NCBI RefSeq assembly: GCF_002208135.1
Contig: NZ_CP021646.1
Span: 112,501 to 176,500, forward strand
From: Pseudoalteromonas piscicida
GTDB lineage: Bacteria > Pseudomonadota > Gammaproteobacteria > Enterobacterales > Alteromonadaceae
Direction: 5' to 3'
DNA length: 64,000 nucleotides
The position numbers and the translations under genes are program-made. Shown here piece after piece: positions 49,599-59,307 of this stretch. The notes under the pieces were generated by a model, which made no database searches, was not told the DNA's origin, and worked only from the letters and a program-made list of their open reading frames with translations. Position 1 is the stretch's first letter. Each line of letters begins with the position of its first letter.

Positions 49599-50651
49599 AT
49601 GATGAAAATTAAAACTTTGAGCTTACTAGTTGCGATGGCAGTGACAGCCAATGCAAATGCAAATACTACTGAGCCTACAGAAGGTGTATATCTTGGTGTA
49701 TTTGGTGACTACTATGATGCGGATTGGCAGAATCACCGTGATATGGCTGGTCTAGATGTAGAAGAGTCTACAGGTTGGGGTGCTGAAATCGGCTACCGCT
49801 TTGACAAATTCTGGAGTGGTCGTATCGAGTATGCAGATATGGATTTTGACCTTGGTGGTATTAGCAATGGTTCACTAGACGCGGAGCGTTACGGTATCGA
49901 TGGTTTGTACCATTTTGATGGTGGTCCATTCTATGGTCTAGTGGGTATCAAGAAGATGAACCTAGATGTAATTTCAGATAACACCTTTGCTAACGTAGGT
50001 GCTGGTGTTCGTCATTACTTCACCGATCACTTGTTCGTGAATGCGGAAGCGGCAGTTTACCAAGGCCTAGAAGCTGGCTTTACTGATGTTGGTGGTAAAA
50101 TCGGTATCAACTATTCGTTCGGTAGCGTTGGTAAATCGGAAGAGGTTGTGCCAGCCCCAGCTCCCGTAGTTGCAGAAGCACCGCAAGACAGTGATAAAGA
50201 CGGTGTTGTCGATAGCGAAGATAAATGTGCAAACACACCAATAACGGATGCAGTTGACGCGTCTGGTTGTACTTTGTACGAAACTAAAGAAGACAAAGTA
50301 AGTCTACTAGTTCGTTTCCCGCACGATGATGCAACTTTCTCACAGCAATATGTTGATGATATCAACGCGGTTGCTAAGTTCTTGAAAGAGCATAAAAATG
50401 CAGACGTGGTGATTGAAGGTCACGCGTCAGCTGTAGGTGATGCTGATTACAACCAAAAGCTCTCTGAGCGCCGTGCGAAGAGCGTTGCTGAGAAGCTCGT
50501 TGATATGGGTATTGATTCAATGCGTATTACCACGGTTGGTTACGGTGAAGAGCGTTTGAAAAACCCAGCAAACACGCTTGAAGCTCACGCGGAAAACCGT
50601 CGCGTAGAAGCGCACGTTTCTTCTAAAGAGAAAGTAAAAGTTAAGCGTTAA
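49599..50651 (+). CDS. OmpA-family outer membrane protein with calcium-binding linker
   Basis: 350 residues. A signal peptide (SLLVAMAVTANANA) is followed by an eight-strand OmpA-like barrel (YLGVFGDYYDADW through KIGINYSFGS). A Pro/Ala hinge and a thrombospondin-3-like DSDKDGVVDSEDKCANTPITD repeat come next. The C-terminal peptidoglycan-binding OmpA domain is seen in VVIEGHASAVGDADYNQKLSERRAKSVA and VGYGEERL. It ties the outer membrane to the cell wall. GGAAGGA precedes the ATG. It is a monocistronic gene with a strong terminator. Confidence 0.95.
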   Translation: MMKIKTLSLLVAMAVTANANANTTEPTEGVYLGVFGDYYDADWQNHRDMAGLDVEESTGWGAEIGYRFDKFWSGRIEYADMDFDLGGISNGSLDAERYGIDGLYHFDGGPFYGLVGIKKMNLDVISDNTFANVGAGVRHYFTDHLFVNAEAAVYQGLEAGFTDVGGKIGINYSFGSVGKSEEVVPAPAPVVAEAPQDSDKDGVVDSEDKCANTPITDAVDASGCTLYETKEDKVSLLVRFPHDDATFSQQYVDDINAVAKFLKEHKNADVVIEGHASAVGDADYNQKLSERRAKSVAEKLVDMGIDSMRITTVGYGEERLKNPANTLEAHAENRRVEAHVSSKEKVKVKR

Positions 50652-50670
50652 TTTTCACTTAACTTATGCA

Positions 50671-50696
50671 AAAAGGCTCCTCCTGGAGCCTTTTTT
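50671..50696 (+). terminator. Terminator after ompA-like gene
   Basis: AAAAGGCTCC and GGAGCCTTTT form a 10-bp stem with loop TCCT and a T6 tail. Confidence 0.9.
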
Positions 50697-50961
50697 GATC
50701 CAATCCATAGCACCTTTTCGCAAAATTTAAATGATTCTCGTTTGACTAATATTCATCAAAATATACTTGTTTCGGTATGCTTATTCATTGTATTTATAGT
50801 GACTATAAGGCGAGGTATCGCATGCAAGATTTTCATCTATACTCAAAGACCTTATAATTGTTCATTATATTTTATGGTCAAGGGAATGGTTCAGCCGATT
50901 GCATCAATAATCGCAGCCAGATCATTTACTTGTCTGTCCACGTCACCAAGAGGGCAATATT

Positions 50962-53559
50962 GTGCTTCAAGAATATCGTAAACACGTAGAAGAGCGTGCC
51001 GCGCAAGGTATCGTGCCTAAGCCGTTAGACGCGCAGCAAACTGCTGACCTTATCGAATTATTAAAAACTCCACCTGCAGGTGAAGAAGAGTTCATCGTTG
51101 ATCTATTTATCAACCGTGTACCGCCAGGTGTAGATGATGCCGCTTACGTAAAAGCTGGCTTTTTGGCAGCTGTAGCGAAAGGCGAAGCTGAATCACCACT
51201 CATTTCAAAAGAGTATGCAGCTGAACTACTTGGCACTATGCTTGGTGGTTACAACATCGCGCCTATGATCGACCTACTAGACGACGCAGCACTTGCACCT
51301 ATCGTTGCTAAGGGTTTATCTCATACACTACTGATGTTTGACGCATTCTACGATGTAGAAGAAAAAGCAAAAGCAGGCAATGAGTTTGCTAAGCAAGTGA
51401 TTGAGTCATGGGCGAATGCAGAATGGTTTCTTGAGAAGCCAGCTGTTGCAGACAAGATTTCAGTGACTGTATTCAAAGTAACGGGTGAGACAAATACAGA
51501 TGACTTGTCTCCAGCACCAGATGCTTGGTCTCGTCCAGATATCCCATTACACGCACTGGCTATGCTTAAAAACGAGCGTGACGGTATCAACCCTGATAAG
51601 CCAGGCGAAGTAGGTCCAATTGCACAGCTTGAAGAGCTGAACAGCAAAGGTCTGCCACTTGCCTACGTAGGTGATGTTGTTGGCACGGGCTCATCTCGTA
51701 AGTCTGCAACTAACTCTGTTCTTTGGTTCATGGGTGATGACATTCCATTCGTACCAAATAAGCGCGTTGGCGGTGTATGTCTAGGTGGTAAAATTGCGCC
51801 TATCTTCTTCAATACCATGGAAGATTCTGGTGCACTACCGATTGAGCTTCCAGTTGACGAACTAAACATGGGCGACCAAATCGACATCTTCCCATACGAA
51901 GGTGTGGTTAAGCGTCACGGTACTGACGAAGTTATCTCAACGTTCTCACTGAAATCAGACGTAATTCTTGATGAAGTGCGTGCAGGCGGCCGTATTCCAC
52001 TGATCATCGGTCGTGGTCTAACTGATAAAGCTCGTGCTTCACTAGGCCTAGAAGCGGAAGAAATCTTCCGTAAGCCTAAGTTAGTGGCTGATTCTGGTAA
52101 AGGCTTTACGCTTGCACAGAAGATGGTTGGTAAAGCATGTAACATGGCAGGTGTACGCCCAGGCCAATACTGTGAGCCAACAATGACAACGGTAGGTTCT
52201 CAGGATACGACAGGTCCAATGACGCGTGATGAGCTTAAAGACCTTGCTTGTCTTGGCTTCTCTGCAGATCTTACCATGCAGTCATTCTGTCATACTTCAG
52301 CTTATCCTAAGCCAATCGACGTAAATACACACCACACACTTCCTGATTTCATCATGAACCGTGGCGGTGTATCACTACGTCCTGGTGACGGTGTTATCCA
52401 CTCGTGGCTAAACCGTATGCTACTTCCTGATACGGTAGGTACAGGTGGTGACTCGCATACTCGTTTCCCGCTAGGTATTTCATTCCCAGCAGGTTCAGGT
52501 GCAGTAGCATTCGCAGCCGCAACAGGTGTAATGCCGTTGGATATGCCTGAGTCAATCCTTGTTCGTTTTAAAGGCGAAATGCAACCGGGTATCACATTAC
52601 GTGACCTAGTACATGCTATCCCTTACTATGCAATCCAGCAAGGTCTATTGACAGTTGAGAAAAAAGGTAAGATCAACGAATTCTCCGGTCGTATCCTTGA
52701 AATCGAAGGTGTTGAGCACCTAACGGTTGAGCAAGCGTTCGAACTATCTGACGCATCTGCAGAGCGTAGCGCAGCAGGTTGTACTGTTAAGCTTTCACAA
52801 GCGTCTATCGAAGAGTACCTAAACTCTAACATCGTTATGCTTAAGTGGATGATCTCTGAAGGCTATGGTGATGTACGTACCATTGAGCGTCGTATCACTA
52901 AGATGGAAGAGTGGCTAGCGAATCCTGAGCTAATGACTGCTGACGCGGATGCAGAATACGCGCACACCATTGAGATTGATCTTGCTGATATCAAAGAGCC
53001 AATCCTTTGTGCACCGAATGACCCTGATGACGCTCGTCTACTTTCAGCGGTAACTGGTGAGAAGATCGACGAAGTATTCATCGGTTCTTGTATGACTAAC
53101 ATCGGTCACTTCCGTGCAGCTGGTAAACTACTGGATAATTTCGGTGGTCGTCTTCCAACGCAACTATGGGTTGCTCCACCAACGAAGATGGACCGCGATC
53201 AGTTAACTGACGAAGGTTACTACGGTATTTACGGTCGTGTAGGTGCACGTATCGAAACTCCTGGATGTTCACTATGTATGGGTAACCAGGCACGTGTTGC
53301 TGATAAAGCAACGGTTGTTTCTACCTCGACTCGTAACTTCCCTAACCGTTTAGGTACAGGTGCAAACGTATTCCTTGCATCAGCAGAGCTTGCAGCGGTA
53401 GCTGCTATTCTTGGTAAACTACCAACGCCTGCTGAATATCAAGAGTATGCAGAGAAGATCAATGCAACGGCTGCGGATACGTACCGTTACTTGAACTTCC
53501 ACAAGATGCCTCAGTACACTAAAAAGGCAGACTCAGTGATCATTCAACAAGCGGTTTAA
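50962..53559 (+). CDS. acnB: Aconitate hydratase B (2-methylisocitrate dehydratase)
   Basis: 865 residues, matching E. coli AcnB throughout. The start is GTG at 50962 with AAGAGGG upstream, giving the same N-terminus ([16 protein letters not shown]) as E. coli. The N-terminal HEAT-like domain and the swivel domain ([40 protein letters not shown]) come first. The catalytic domains then carry the cluster Cys in [17 protein letters not shown] and [13 protein letters not shown], plus [27 protein letters not shown]. It isomerises citrate to isocitrate in the TCA cycle. The 265 bp upstream hold a long promoter region with no clear regulator site. Confidence 0.98.
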   Translation: MLQEYRKHVEERAAQGIVPKPLDAQQTADLIELLKTPPAGEEEFIVDLFINRVPPGVDDAAYVKAGFLAAVAKGEAESPLISKEYAAELLGTMLGGYNIAPMIDLLDDAALAPIVAKGLSHTLLMFDAFYDVEEKAKAGNEFAKQVIESWANAEWFLEKPAVADKISVTVFKVTGETNTDDLSPAPDAWSRPDIPLHALAMLKNERDGINPDKPGEVGPIAQLEELNSKGLPLAYVGDVVGTGSSRKSATNSVLWFMGDDIPFVPNKRVGGVCLGGKIAPIFFNTMEDSGALPIELPVDELNMGDQIDIFPYEGVVKRHGTDEVISTFSLKSDVILDEVRAGGRIPLIIGRGLTDKARASLGLEAEEIFRKPKLVADSGKGFTLAQKMVGKACNMAGVRPGQYCEPTMTTVGSQDTTGPMTRDELKDLACLGFSADLTMQSFCHTSAYPKPIDVNTHHTLPDFIMNRGGVSLRPGDGVIHSWLNRMLLPDTVGTGGDSHTRFPLGISFPAGSGAVAFAAATGVMPLDMPESILVRFKGEMQPGITLRDLVHAIPYYAIQQGLLTVEKKGKINEFSGRILEIEGVEHLTVEQAFELSDASAERSAAGCTVKLSQASIEEYLNSNIVMLKWMISEGYGDVRTIERRITKMEEWLANPELMTADADAEYAHTIEIDLADIKEPILCAPNDPDDARLLSAVTGEKIDEVFIGSCMTNIGHFRAAGKLLDNFGGRLPTQLWVAPPTKMDRDQLTDEGYYGIYGRVGARIETPGCSLCMGNQARVADKATVVSTSTRNFPNRLGTGANVFLASAELAAVAAILGKLPTPAEYQEYAEKINATAADTYRYLNFHKMPQYTKKADSVIIQQAV

Positions 53560-53586
53560 TTACTCGCTGTAGAAAACATTGAAAGA

Positions 53587-53614
53587 AAAAAGCCAGTGCA
53601 TGCTGGCTTTTTTT
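53587..53614 (+). terminator. Terminator after acnB
   Basis: AAAAAGCCAG and CTGGCTTTTT form a 10-bp stem with loop TGCATG and further T. Confidence 0.88.
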
Positions 53615-53804
53615 ATGCACATAAAACTCTCAAGTTAAATGGTGTTATCAAGCATTATTTTAAATCTAGATAAGTAATCTATTAAAGTGGTTATAAGTGG
53701 GTTTTTATTGCGTTTTGGTTATTAAAATCCCGTTTTTTTAAACAGTAATTTTCTCTGGTTTTATTAGAATTGTCGGCAAATTCTCATCAATGGGCGAGAG
53801 GATC

Positions 53805-54437
53805 ATGACAACAGTAAACAACCAGAATTTATTACAACTACGCTTTTTACCGCAGTCACATATCGACGCAGTTAAGCCTTTCTTCAATCAACTACCAGAT
53901 AACCCTTATGCCGATGGTGCATTCAGAAAGCGCCGTTATTCTGTGGTTAAATTCACTGATGGTGAAGTGACATTGCAGCCGACTAAGGCTTTCGTTCAAG
54001 ACGATTCAATTAATACTTTCCAAGGTAATATTGAGCGTGTTTACGAAAACCTTGAGCTGGACATGTTAAACACCGATGGCTTTAAGCATATGCTTGCTGA
54101 ATTTAAAGCCATGACTGGAATTGCAGACGATACCAGCATAGAAGTGCACCAGTTTCGCATGTTAGCGATTGAAAGCGATACCCCTCCTGCGCCGGAAGGT
54201 GTGCACCAAGATGGTTTTGATCATGTGTGTGTCTGCGGTGTTTCTCACGAAAATATCGCCGGTGGTGAGCTATTGGTTTATGAGCACAAAGAAGCTGAAC
54301 CTTGCTTCAAAATGGAAATCAAAGATGGTTTATTTGCGCTCGTGAATGACCGTGAAGTGTGGCATAACGCAACACCGATGAACAAGCTAGATGTCGATCA
54401 AGTCGGTTACCTAGACTGCTTCGTATTTACAGCCTAA
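53805..54437 (+). CDS. 2-oxoglutarate/Fe(II)-dependent dioxygenase-family protein
   Basis: 210 residues from ATG at 53805 (GAGAGG upstream; an ATG at 53790 is less favourable). It has the HxD...H iron triad of the 2OG-Fe dioxygenase family that includes L-isoleucine dioxygenases. HQD is seen in EGVHQDGFDHVCV (about 137-139) and the distal His in DREVWHNATPM. The family hydroxylates free amino acids or small metabolites. It is nine bases before a class V aminotransferase-like gene, making a two-gene unit. Substrate not known. Confidence 0.85.
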   Translation: MTTVNNQNLLQLRFLPQSHIDAVKPFFNQLPDNPYADGAFRKRRYSVVKFTDGEVTLQPTKAFVQDDSINTFQGNIERVYENLELDMLNTDGFKHMLAEFKAMTGIADDTSIEVHQFRMLAIESDTPPAPEGVHQDGFDHVCVCGVSHENIAGGELLVYEHKEAEPCFKMEIKDGLFALVNDREVWHNATPMNKLDVDQVGYLDCFVFTA

Positions 54438-54446
54438 GAGGGTAGT

Positions 54447-55685
54447 ATGGATTTAAATCAAGTGCGTCGTCAGTTCCCTGCGCTTATGCAAAGTATCGGT
54501 GGAACCGCTCCCATTTTCCTTGATGGTCCGGGTGGCTCTCAAGTCCCTCAATCCGTGTTGAGCGCGATGTCTGCTTACCTTGGTTATTTTAACTCTAACT
54601 TAGGTGGTGCATTTTTCTCAAGCGATAAAACCGTTAGTTTGATGAGTGAAGCGCGCCAAGCGGTTGCGGATTTACTCAATGCGCCAAGTGCAGAGCAAAT
54701 TGTATTTGGTGCCAACATGACCAGCTTAACTTTTAGCTTTAGCCGTGCGCTATCTCGCCAATGGCAATCGGGCGATGAAGTCATTGTCACCAATGCCGAT
54801 CACTATTCAAACGTTTCTTCATGGCGTCAAGCCGCCGAAGATAAAGGTGCGACGGTGCATGCTGTGCGTATTAATGAAGCCGATTGCACACTTGATCTTG
54901 CACATTTTGAATCGCTACTAAACGCCAATACTAAGTTGGTTGCGGTGACGTATGCATCTAATACAACGGGCTCAATCAACGATATTAAGCGCATTATAGA
55001 GCTTGCGCACCAAGTTGGTGCATTGGTATATGTTGATGCTGTGCATTATGCACCTCATGAGCTAATCGATGTACAAGGTTTGGATTGCGACTTCCTTGCG
55101 TGCTCTGCTTATAAGTTCTTTGGTCCGCACGTGGGCATCGTGTATGGTAAGCGTGAGCATTTAGAAGGTTTTACTCCGTACAAGGTGGAGCCGGCAAAAG
55201 ACATTATTCCAGGCCGTTGGGAAACTGGTACGCAGAGTTTTGAAGGGCTTGCGGGTGTTGTTGCTGCGATTGACTACATTGCCTCGCTCAGTGACATGAG
55301 TGCGGATAGCCCGCGTCGAGAAAAGCTTGTTACGGCGTTTGCAAAAACCAAGGCGCATGAGATGCAACTCAGTCAGTACTTTTTGACGCGGCTGAGAGAG
55401 TTCAAGAAAATCAACCTATTTGGTATTGATTCACTGGATAGATTAGCCGAACGTACACCGACATTTGCGTTAACTTTTGAAGGTTTTGAGCCACGCCAAG
55501 TTTCCGAGTTCCTCGGTAAAAAGCACATGTGCGTATGGGATGGCAACTTCTACGCTAAAGGCTTATGTGAGCAGCTGGGCGTGATGGATAAAGGTGGCGT
55601 GGTGCGTATTGGTTGCATGCACTACAACACCATAGAAGAACTAGATAGCTTGTTTGATGCATTCAGTGAGTTGTTAGCACAATAA
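54447..55685 (+). CDS. Class V aminotransferase / cysteine desulfurase-like enzyme (VC1184 type)
   Basis: 412 residues. The fold type I PLP enzyme begins IFLDGPGGSQVPQSVLSAM. It has IVTNADHYSNVSSWRQAAED, YASNTTGSINDIKRI, VDAVHYAPHELIDVQGLDCDFLACSAYKFFGPHVGIVYG (Asp and the Schiff-base Lys) and GRWETGTQSFEG. It resembles SufS/NifS and the VC1184 subfamily, but the mobile active-site Cys loop of true desulfurases is not evident. The reaction is thus uncertain; a lyase or racemase role is possible. It is paired with the upstream dioxygenase. Confidence 0.85.
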   Translation: MDLNQVRRQFPALMQSIGGTAPIFLDGPGGSQVPQSVLSAMSAYLGYFNSNLGGAFFSSDKTVSLMSEARQAVADLLNAPSAEQIVFGANMTSLTFSFSRALSRQWQSGDEVIVTNADHYSNVSSWRQAAEDKGATVHAVRINEADCTLDLAHFESLLNANTKLVAVTYASNTTGSINDIKRIIELAHQVGALVYVDAVHYAPHELIDVQGLDCDFLACSAYKFFGPHVGIVYGKREHLEGFTPYKVEPAKDIIPGRWETGTQSFEGLAGVVAAIDYIASLSDMSADSPRREKLVTAFAKTKAHEMQLSQYFLTRLREFKKINLFGIDSLDRLAERTPTFALTFEGFEPRQVSEFLGKKHMCVWDGNFYAKGLCEQLGVMDKGGVVRIGCMHYNTIEELDSLFDAFSELLAQ

Positions 55686-55686
55686 A

Positions 55687-55710
55687 AAATGGGAGCTTCG
55701 GCTCCCATTT
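55687..55710. terminator. Bidirectional terminator
   Basis: AAATGGGAGC and GCTCCCATTT form a 10-bp stem with a TTCG tetraloop between two convergent genes. Confidence 0.88.
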
Positions 55711-55715
55711 CTATT

Positions 55716-56177
55716 TTACGTCTCTTGCCCTTCAATAAATGCATTGAGCTTAGCGATACGATGACTCATACCTTCAATGAGCTTGTCTTTGATTTTTTCC
55801 CGGATCACATTGGGCAAGCGTGTTAGTGCATCTGGGGTTATTGCCAATATAATGCTGTCTTTTAACGCTTGTGCGCTGGTGCTGCGTTCTCGGTTAGTGA
55901 TAAATGCACCTTCACCTAAAAATTCACCAGGACCAACCTTGCCTAAATCATGGGCCGCATCTTGTTTAAAAATCAAAAACTCACCGCTTAATACAATATA
56001 CAGGCGATTGTCTTTTTCAAAGCGTTTGAAGGCATGACGCTCTTGTTGCACCAGATATAAGTGGCCAAAAGACTCGAGTAACACCTGACGCTCGGCAAGC
56101 GTAAACTCTTTAAAAAACGCTAAGCGATTGATGATCTCTAGTTGTTTGAACAGTGGGACATTTTCAAGCAGTTTCAC
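55716..56177 (-). CDS. Cyclic-nucleotide-binding-domain protein
   Basis: 153 residues forming one CAP-type beta-roll. RLYIVLSGEFLIFKQD and LGKVGPGEFLGEGAFITNRERSTSAQALKDSIILAI contain the phosphate-binding cassette, with Glu and Arg at the usual places. There is no DNA-binding C-terminus; a helix (LIEGMSHRIAKLNAFIEG) ends the protein. It starts with GTG at 56177. A role as a stand-alone second-messenger sensor is inferred. Confidence 0.82.
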   Translation of the reverse strand: MKLLENVPLFKQLEIINRLAFFKEFTLAERQVLLESFGHLYLVQQERHAFKRFEKDNRLYIVLSGEFLIFKQDAAHDLGKVGPGEFLGEGAFITNRERSTSAQALKDSIILAITPDALTRLPNVIREKIKDKLIEGMSHRIAKLNAFIEGQET

Positions 56178-56250
56178 AGGCTTACATAAGTTAGTACATT
56201 GTCTTTATTAAATAGTGGCGACTTTTTTTGATTAGAGCAATGATTTTTTA

Positions 56251-56323
56251 TTGTCGCTTACACCAATCTACTTGATCATGTCGCCAACTATTTATGTGGA
56301 TTGGTATATAACGATAAGCGACA
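56251..56323. repeat. Imperfect inverted repeat with IS630-end motif (MITE/REP-like)
   Basis: TGTCGCTTA (56252-56260) pairs with TAAGCGACA (56315-56323). Inside these, CACCAATCTAC (56261-56271) pairs with GTGGATTGGTA (56296-56306) at 9 of 11 positions. The right arm contains, inverted, ATACCAATCCA, the terminal motif of the IS630 element at 2314. The structure could be a small non-autonomous element. It lies just past the stop codon of the peptide gene at 56338, so a terminator role is also possible. Confidence 0.5.
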
Positions 56324-56337
56324 TGAGTTAGATCATT

Positions 56338-56514
56338 CTAGCAAGCAGGGTCGTACGGCGAAGTAGGGCATGTCATCCCCTGATAGCTGATACAGCCTTT
56401 ATTGTGTGGTGAGGTAACATCATAACCACCAGCTGCTTGCGGTGTAAGCTCATTTGCTAGCTTCTTGCTGTTAGATAGATGTTTTAGTGGTTTTTTATTC
56501 AATGTAATTTTCAT
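56338..56514 (-). CDS. Small double-glycine-leader peptide, Cys-containing, paralog of 13004-13204
   Basis: 58 residues. The leader reads MKITLNKKPLKHLSNSKK... and ends ELTPQAAGG at residue 30. The core of 28 residues contains three Cys (C-x7-C-x8-C) and TSPYDPAC at the end. AAGGAA lies before the ATG with normal spacing. Leader, GG end and the Cys plus Ser-Pro pattern are shared with the 66-residue peptide 43 kb away, which argues strongly that both are real and expressed. It looks like a precursor of a modified or disulfide-bonded secreted peptide. No maturation genes are adjacent. Confidence 0.7.
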   Translation of the reverse strand: MKITLNKKPLKHLSNSKKLANELTPQAAGGYDVTSPHNKGCISYQGMTCPTSPYDPAC

Positions 56515-56666
56515 AGCGATTCCTTTACAAAATGTAAGTTATGCCGAGTCACAAGATACGGCATAGTCCAAGCTACTGGTTGTTTGTATGATTTTCAATC
56601 AGATATTATTCATTTTGGGAACTGGAGTAGTGGGAAAAAGCTGAGTCATAATACTCAGCTTGTCGT

Positions 56667-58064
56667 CTAATCTTGAATATTTCTCTCTTTTAGCTTTCTG
56701 GTCAACGTATTGCGCCCCCAACCTATCTTTAATGCCGCATCTTGCTTATGACCATGGCAGGCATTGAGTGCGGATTTGATCAGCCGTGTTTCTAATTGTG
56801 CCTGTACATCTGGCCAAATATGGTCTTTTCCTGTACGTAACTCTGAGTCTAACCAAGTTTGGAATGCGTCCAGCCAATTACCATGTTCTAAGGCGTCAAT
56901 CTGTTGTGGTTTTTCTAGCTCTTCGGGCAGATCCGCTGGGGTAACAAGTTCGCCCGGCGCCATTACCGTTAACCAGCGGCAGGTGTTTTCCAGCTGTCTA
57001 ACGTTGCCTGGCCAATGATAGGCTTGCATTTTTTGCAGGGCATGTTTGGAGATGATTTTTGGCTCGGCTTTTAGCTCTTTGGCGCTTTTTGCAAGAAAGT
57101 GATCGCACAGGGCGGCGATATCTTCAGGGCGTTCACGTAAGGCTGGTAGTTTTAACCTGACGACATTTAGGCGGTGAAACAAGTCTTCACGGAATTTACC
57201 TTGCTTGACCAGTGTCTCTAAGTCTTGATGGGTAGCCGCGACGATACGGACATCGACCTTCACGCTGTTGTGACCACCAACCCGATAAAACTCACCATCG
57301 GCGAGTACGCGCAATAGCCGAGTTTGTACGTCCAGTGGCATATCACCGATTTCATCTAAAAATAAGGTGCCACCGTCTGCTTGCTCAAAGCGGCCACGGC
57401 GCATGCTGTCAGCGCCAGTAAAAGCGCCTTTTTCATGGCCGAACAATTCAGACTCGACGAGATCTTTGGGGATGGCAGCCATATTGAGCGCGATAAAAGA
57501 AGCGTCTTTTCGCGGGCTGTGATTGTGCAGCGCGCCTGCCACAAGCTCTTTACCCGTGCCTGATTCGCCGTTAATCAATACACTCATGCTTGAAGCGGAA
57601 AGTTTACCGATGGCGCGGAACACTTCCTGCATCGCTGGGGCTTCACCAATAATGTCGGGGCTATTGGCTTTTTCACTGTGGCGCTTTTGCTTTTTAGTTT
57701 GCTGGCCTGCGCGAAATGCACGTTGCACAAGGGAAACGGCCTCGTTTAAGTCGAAAGGTTTGGCGAGGTATTCAAATGCTCCTTTCTTAAATGCGTTGAC
57801 CGCAGAGTCCAAGTCCGAGTGCGCGGTCATAATGATCACCGGCAAGTTTGGGTAGAGTCCTGCAATTTTATCTAACAAGGCCATGCCATCGATACCTGGC
57901 ATACGTACATCTGAGATCAGCACTGCGGGTTGCTCATATTCAAGCGCGGTCAATACATCTTGACCGCTGGCGAAGCTCTCGGTTTCAAACTCAGCTCGCT
58001 TTAACGCCTTTTCTAAAACAAATCGGATTGAAGCATCATCATCGACTAACCAAACTGATTTCAT
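56667..58064 (-). CDS. glnG: Nitrogen regulation response regulator NtrC
   Basis: 465 residues. The receiver domain has the phosphoacceptor Asp in VLISDVRMPGIDGMALLDKI (about residue 53). The AAA+ sigma-54 domain has GESGTGKELVAGALH, the sigma-54-contact loop ESELFGHEKGAFTGAD and GGTLFLDEIGDMPLDVQTRLLRVL. The C-terminal Fis-type HTH has GHKQDAALKIGWGRNTLTRKLKE. It activates sigma-54 promoters such as glnA when phosphorylated by NtrB. The ATG overlaps the ntrB stop by four bases. Confidence 0.97.
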   Translation of the reverse strand: MKSVWLVDDDASIRFVLEKALKRAEFETESFASGQDVLTALEYEQPAVLISDVRMPGIDGMALLDKIAGLYPNLPVIIMTAHSDLDSAVNAFKKGAFEYLAKPFDLNEAVSLVQRAFRAGQQTKKQKRHSEKANSPDIIGEAPAMQEVFRAIGKLSASSMSVLINGESGTGKELVAGALHNHSPRKDASFIALNMAAIPKDLVESELFGHEKGAFTGADSMRRGRFEQADGGTLFLDEIGDMPLDVQTRLLRVLADGEFYRVGGHNSVKVDVRIVAATHQDLETLVKQGKFREDLFHRLNVVRLKLPALRERPEDIAALCDHFLAKSAKELKAEPKIISKHALQKMQAYHWPGNVRQLENTCRWLTVMAPGELVTPADLPEELEKPQQIDALEHGNWLDAFQTWLDSELRTGKDHIWPDVQAQLETRLIKSALNACHGHKQDAALKIGWGRNTLTRKLKERNIQD

Positions 58065-59143
58065 TGCACGTTTCCTGTTTCGGTGTTGTCAAAGGGAAGG
58101 TAGATACTGAACTCAGTGTGTCCTGGCCAACTATCGCATTCGATAAACCCTTGGTGTTGCTCTACCAAAGTTTGTGCGATAGAGAGTCCAAGTCCAGATC
58201 CTCCTTCTTTATTCGTGATCATCGGAAAGAACAATGTCTCTTTTACCTCATCGGCGATCCCCGGACCGTTGTCGCTGATACGGATGAGTAATGCTTTTTT
58301 CAATAGCCGCTCACCATGATGAAGACGGTGTTTAATGCGCGTTGTTATGGTGATCGTACCGTCATGCTGTAGCGCTTGTTGAGCATTGCGCAGCATATTC
58401 AGCAGAACTTGCTGAATTTTGGCTTGATCTATCACAATGGCCGGAATACTGGGATCATAATCTTTTACCAAGGTGATATCGGCATCGCGCTCCAAGGTGG
58501 TTAATTTAATCACCGATTCTAACGCCTGATGGATATTACACGGCTCTTTTTGTGGTAGCTGATTGGGTCCAAGTAATCTATCCACCAACTCGCGCAATCT
58601 ATCTGCTTGCTCAATAATAAGCGTGGCACATTCTTCCCGTTCTTGTTGATCCGTTTCGTACTGCAATAATTGCGCCGCACCGCGGATCCCACCTAGTGGA
58701 TTTTTTATTTCATGGGCGAGGCCGCGAATGAGGTTTCGAGCGGCTTGAAATTGGTGCATTTGATTGGATGCTTGGTCATAACGCAGGGCATCATCAACAC
58801 GGCGACATTCAACTAAAATAAAGGCCTTGTCTGCAAGATAAATCCGTCTTGCATGCAGGCTTAGCGTAGCGACACGATTATCTACGAATACCACGTCTAC
58901 TCTGTGCTGCTGGCAATCCACACCATCTTGTAGGACGTATTTAGAGAGCCGAGGCAAGTCGATATGATGATGATTAAACACACTATCAACCGCCAGTCCG
59001 ACAAGACGTTTAGTGCTGAGTCCTAGTAGTTCACTACTGCTGTAATTGGCATAGTGGATCATTAAATTTTGATCGAGCACTAAAATCGCAGTTGAAAGAG
59101 ATTGCCAAACTTTATCCAAGTCAATCGAGTTATATTGATCCAT
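58061..59143 (-). CDS. glnL: Nitrogen regulation sensor kinase NtrB
   Basis: 360 residues. A PAS domain (LSTAILVLDQNLMIHYANYSSSELLG) is followed by HisKA with the phosphoacceptor His in GLAHEIKNPLGGIRGAAQLLQ. The ATPase domain has VLLNMLRNAQQAL, RISDNGPGIADEV and GGSGLGLSIAQTLVEQH. No membrane segments, so it is a cytoplasmic kinase controlled by PII. A perfect NtrC box lies 13 bp before its start. It forms an operon with ntrC. Confidence 0.97.
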   Translation of the reverse strand: MDQYNSIDLDKVWQSLSTAILVLDQNLMIHYANYSSSELLGLSTKRLVGLAVDSVFNHHHIDLPRLSKYVLQDGVDCQQHRVDVVFVDNRVATLSLHARRIYLADKAFILVECRRVDDALRYDQASNQMHQFQAARNLIRGLAHEIKNPLGGIRGAAQLLQYETDQQEREECATLIIEQADRLRELVDRLLGPNQLPQKEPCNIHQALESVIKLTTLERDADITLVKDYDPSIPAIVIDQAKIQQVLLNMLRNAQQALQHDGTITITTRIKHRLHHGERLLKKALLIRISDNGPGIADEVKETLFFPMITNKEGGSGLGLSIAQTLVEQHQGFIECDSWPGHTEFSIYLPFDNTETGNVQ

Positions 59144-59155
59144 TTATGTTCACCG

Positions 59156-59172
59156 TGCACCAATGTGGTGCA
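59156..59172. promoter_or_regulatory. NtrC binding site upstream of ntrBC
   Basis: TGCACCAATGTGGTGCA has perfect TGCAC/GTGCA arms and fits the NtrC consensus. It lies at the ntrB start region, where NtrC would autoregulate the ntrBC operon, as at glnLp in enterobacteria. Confidence 0.82.
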
Positions 59173-59307
59173 ATGAGAATAGCATAGCTTTGCATCCATT
59201 GAAGTAAATTATTACCGAAGCTCAGAAACTAGGGGTTTTCGAACTCGTATCCTAAACTTGTTATTAATAAAGTATGCCAACTTTAAGGTGCCGAGATTAT
59301 TAGTGCT

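Noticed and set aside
50725..50745. Fur-like AATGATTCTCGTTT upstream of acnB
   Set aside because: Too few consensus positions and poor symmetry to support a call.
50742..50981. 79-codon frame upstream of acnB
   Set aside because: It runs into acnB in another frame and has no ribosome site or family resemblance; this stretch is promoter region.
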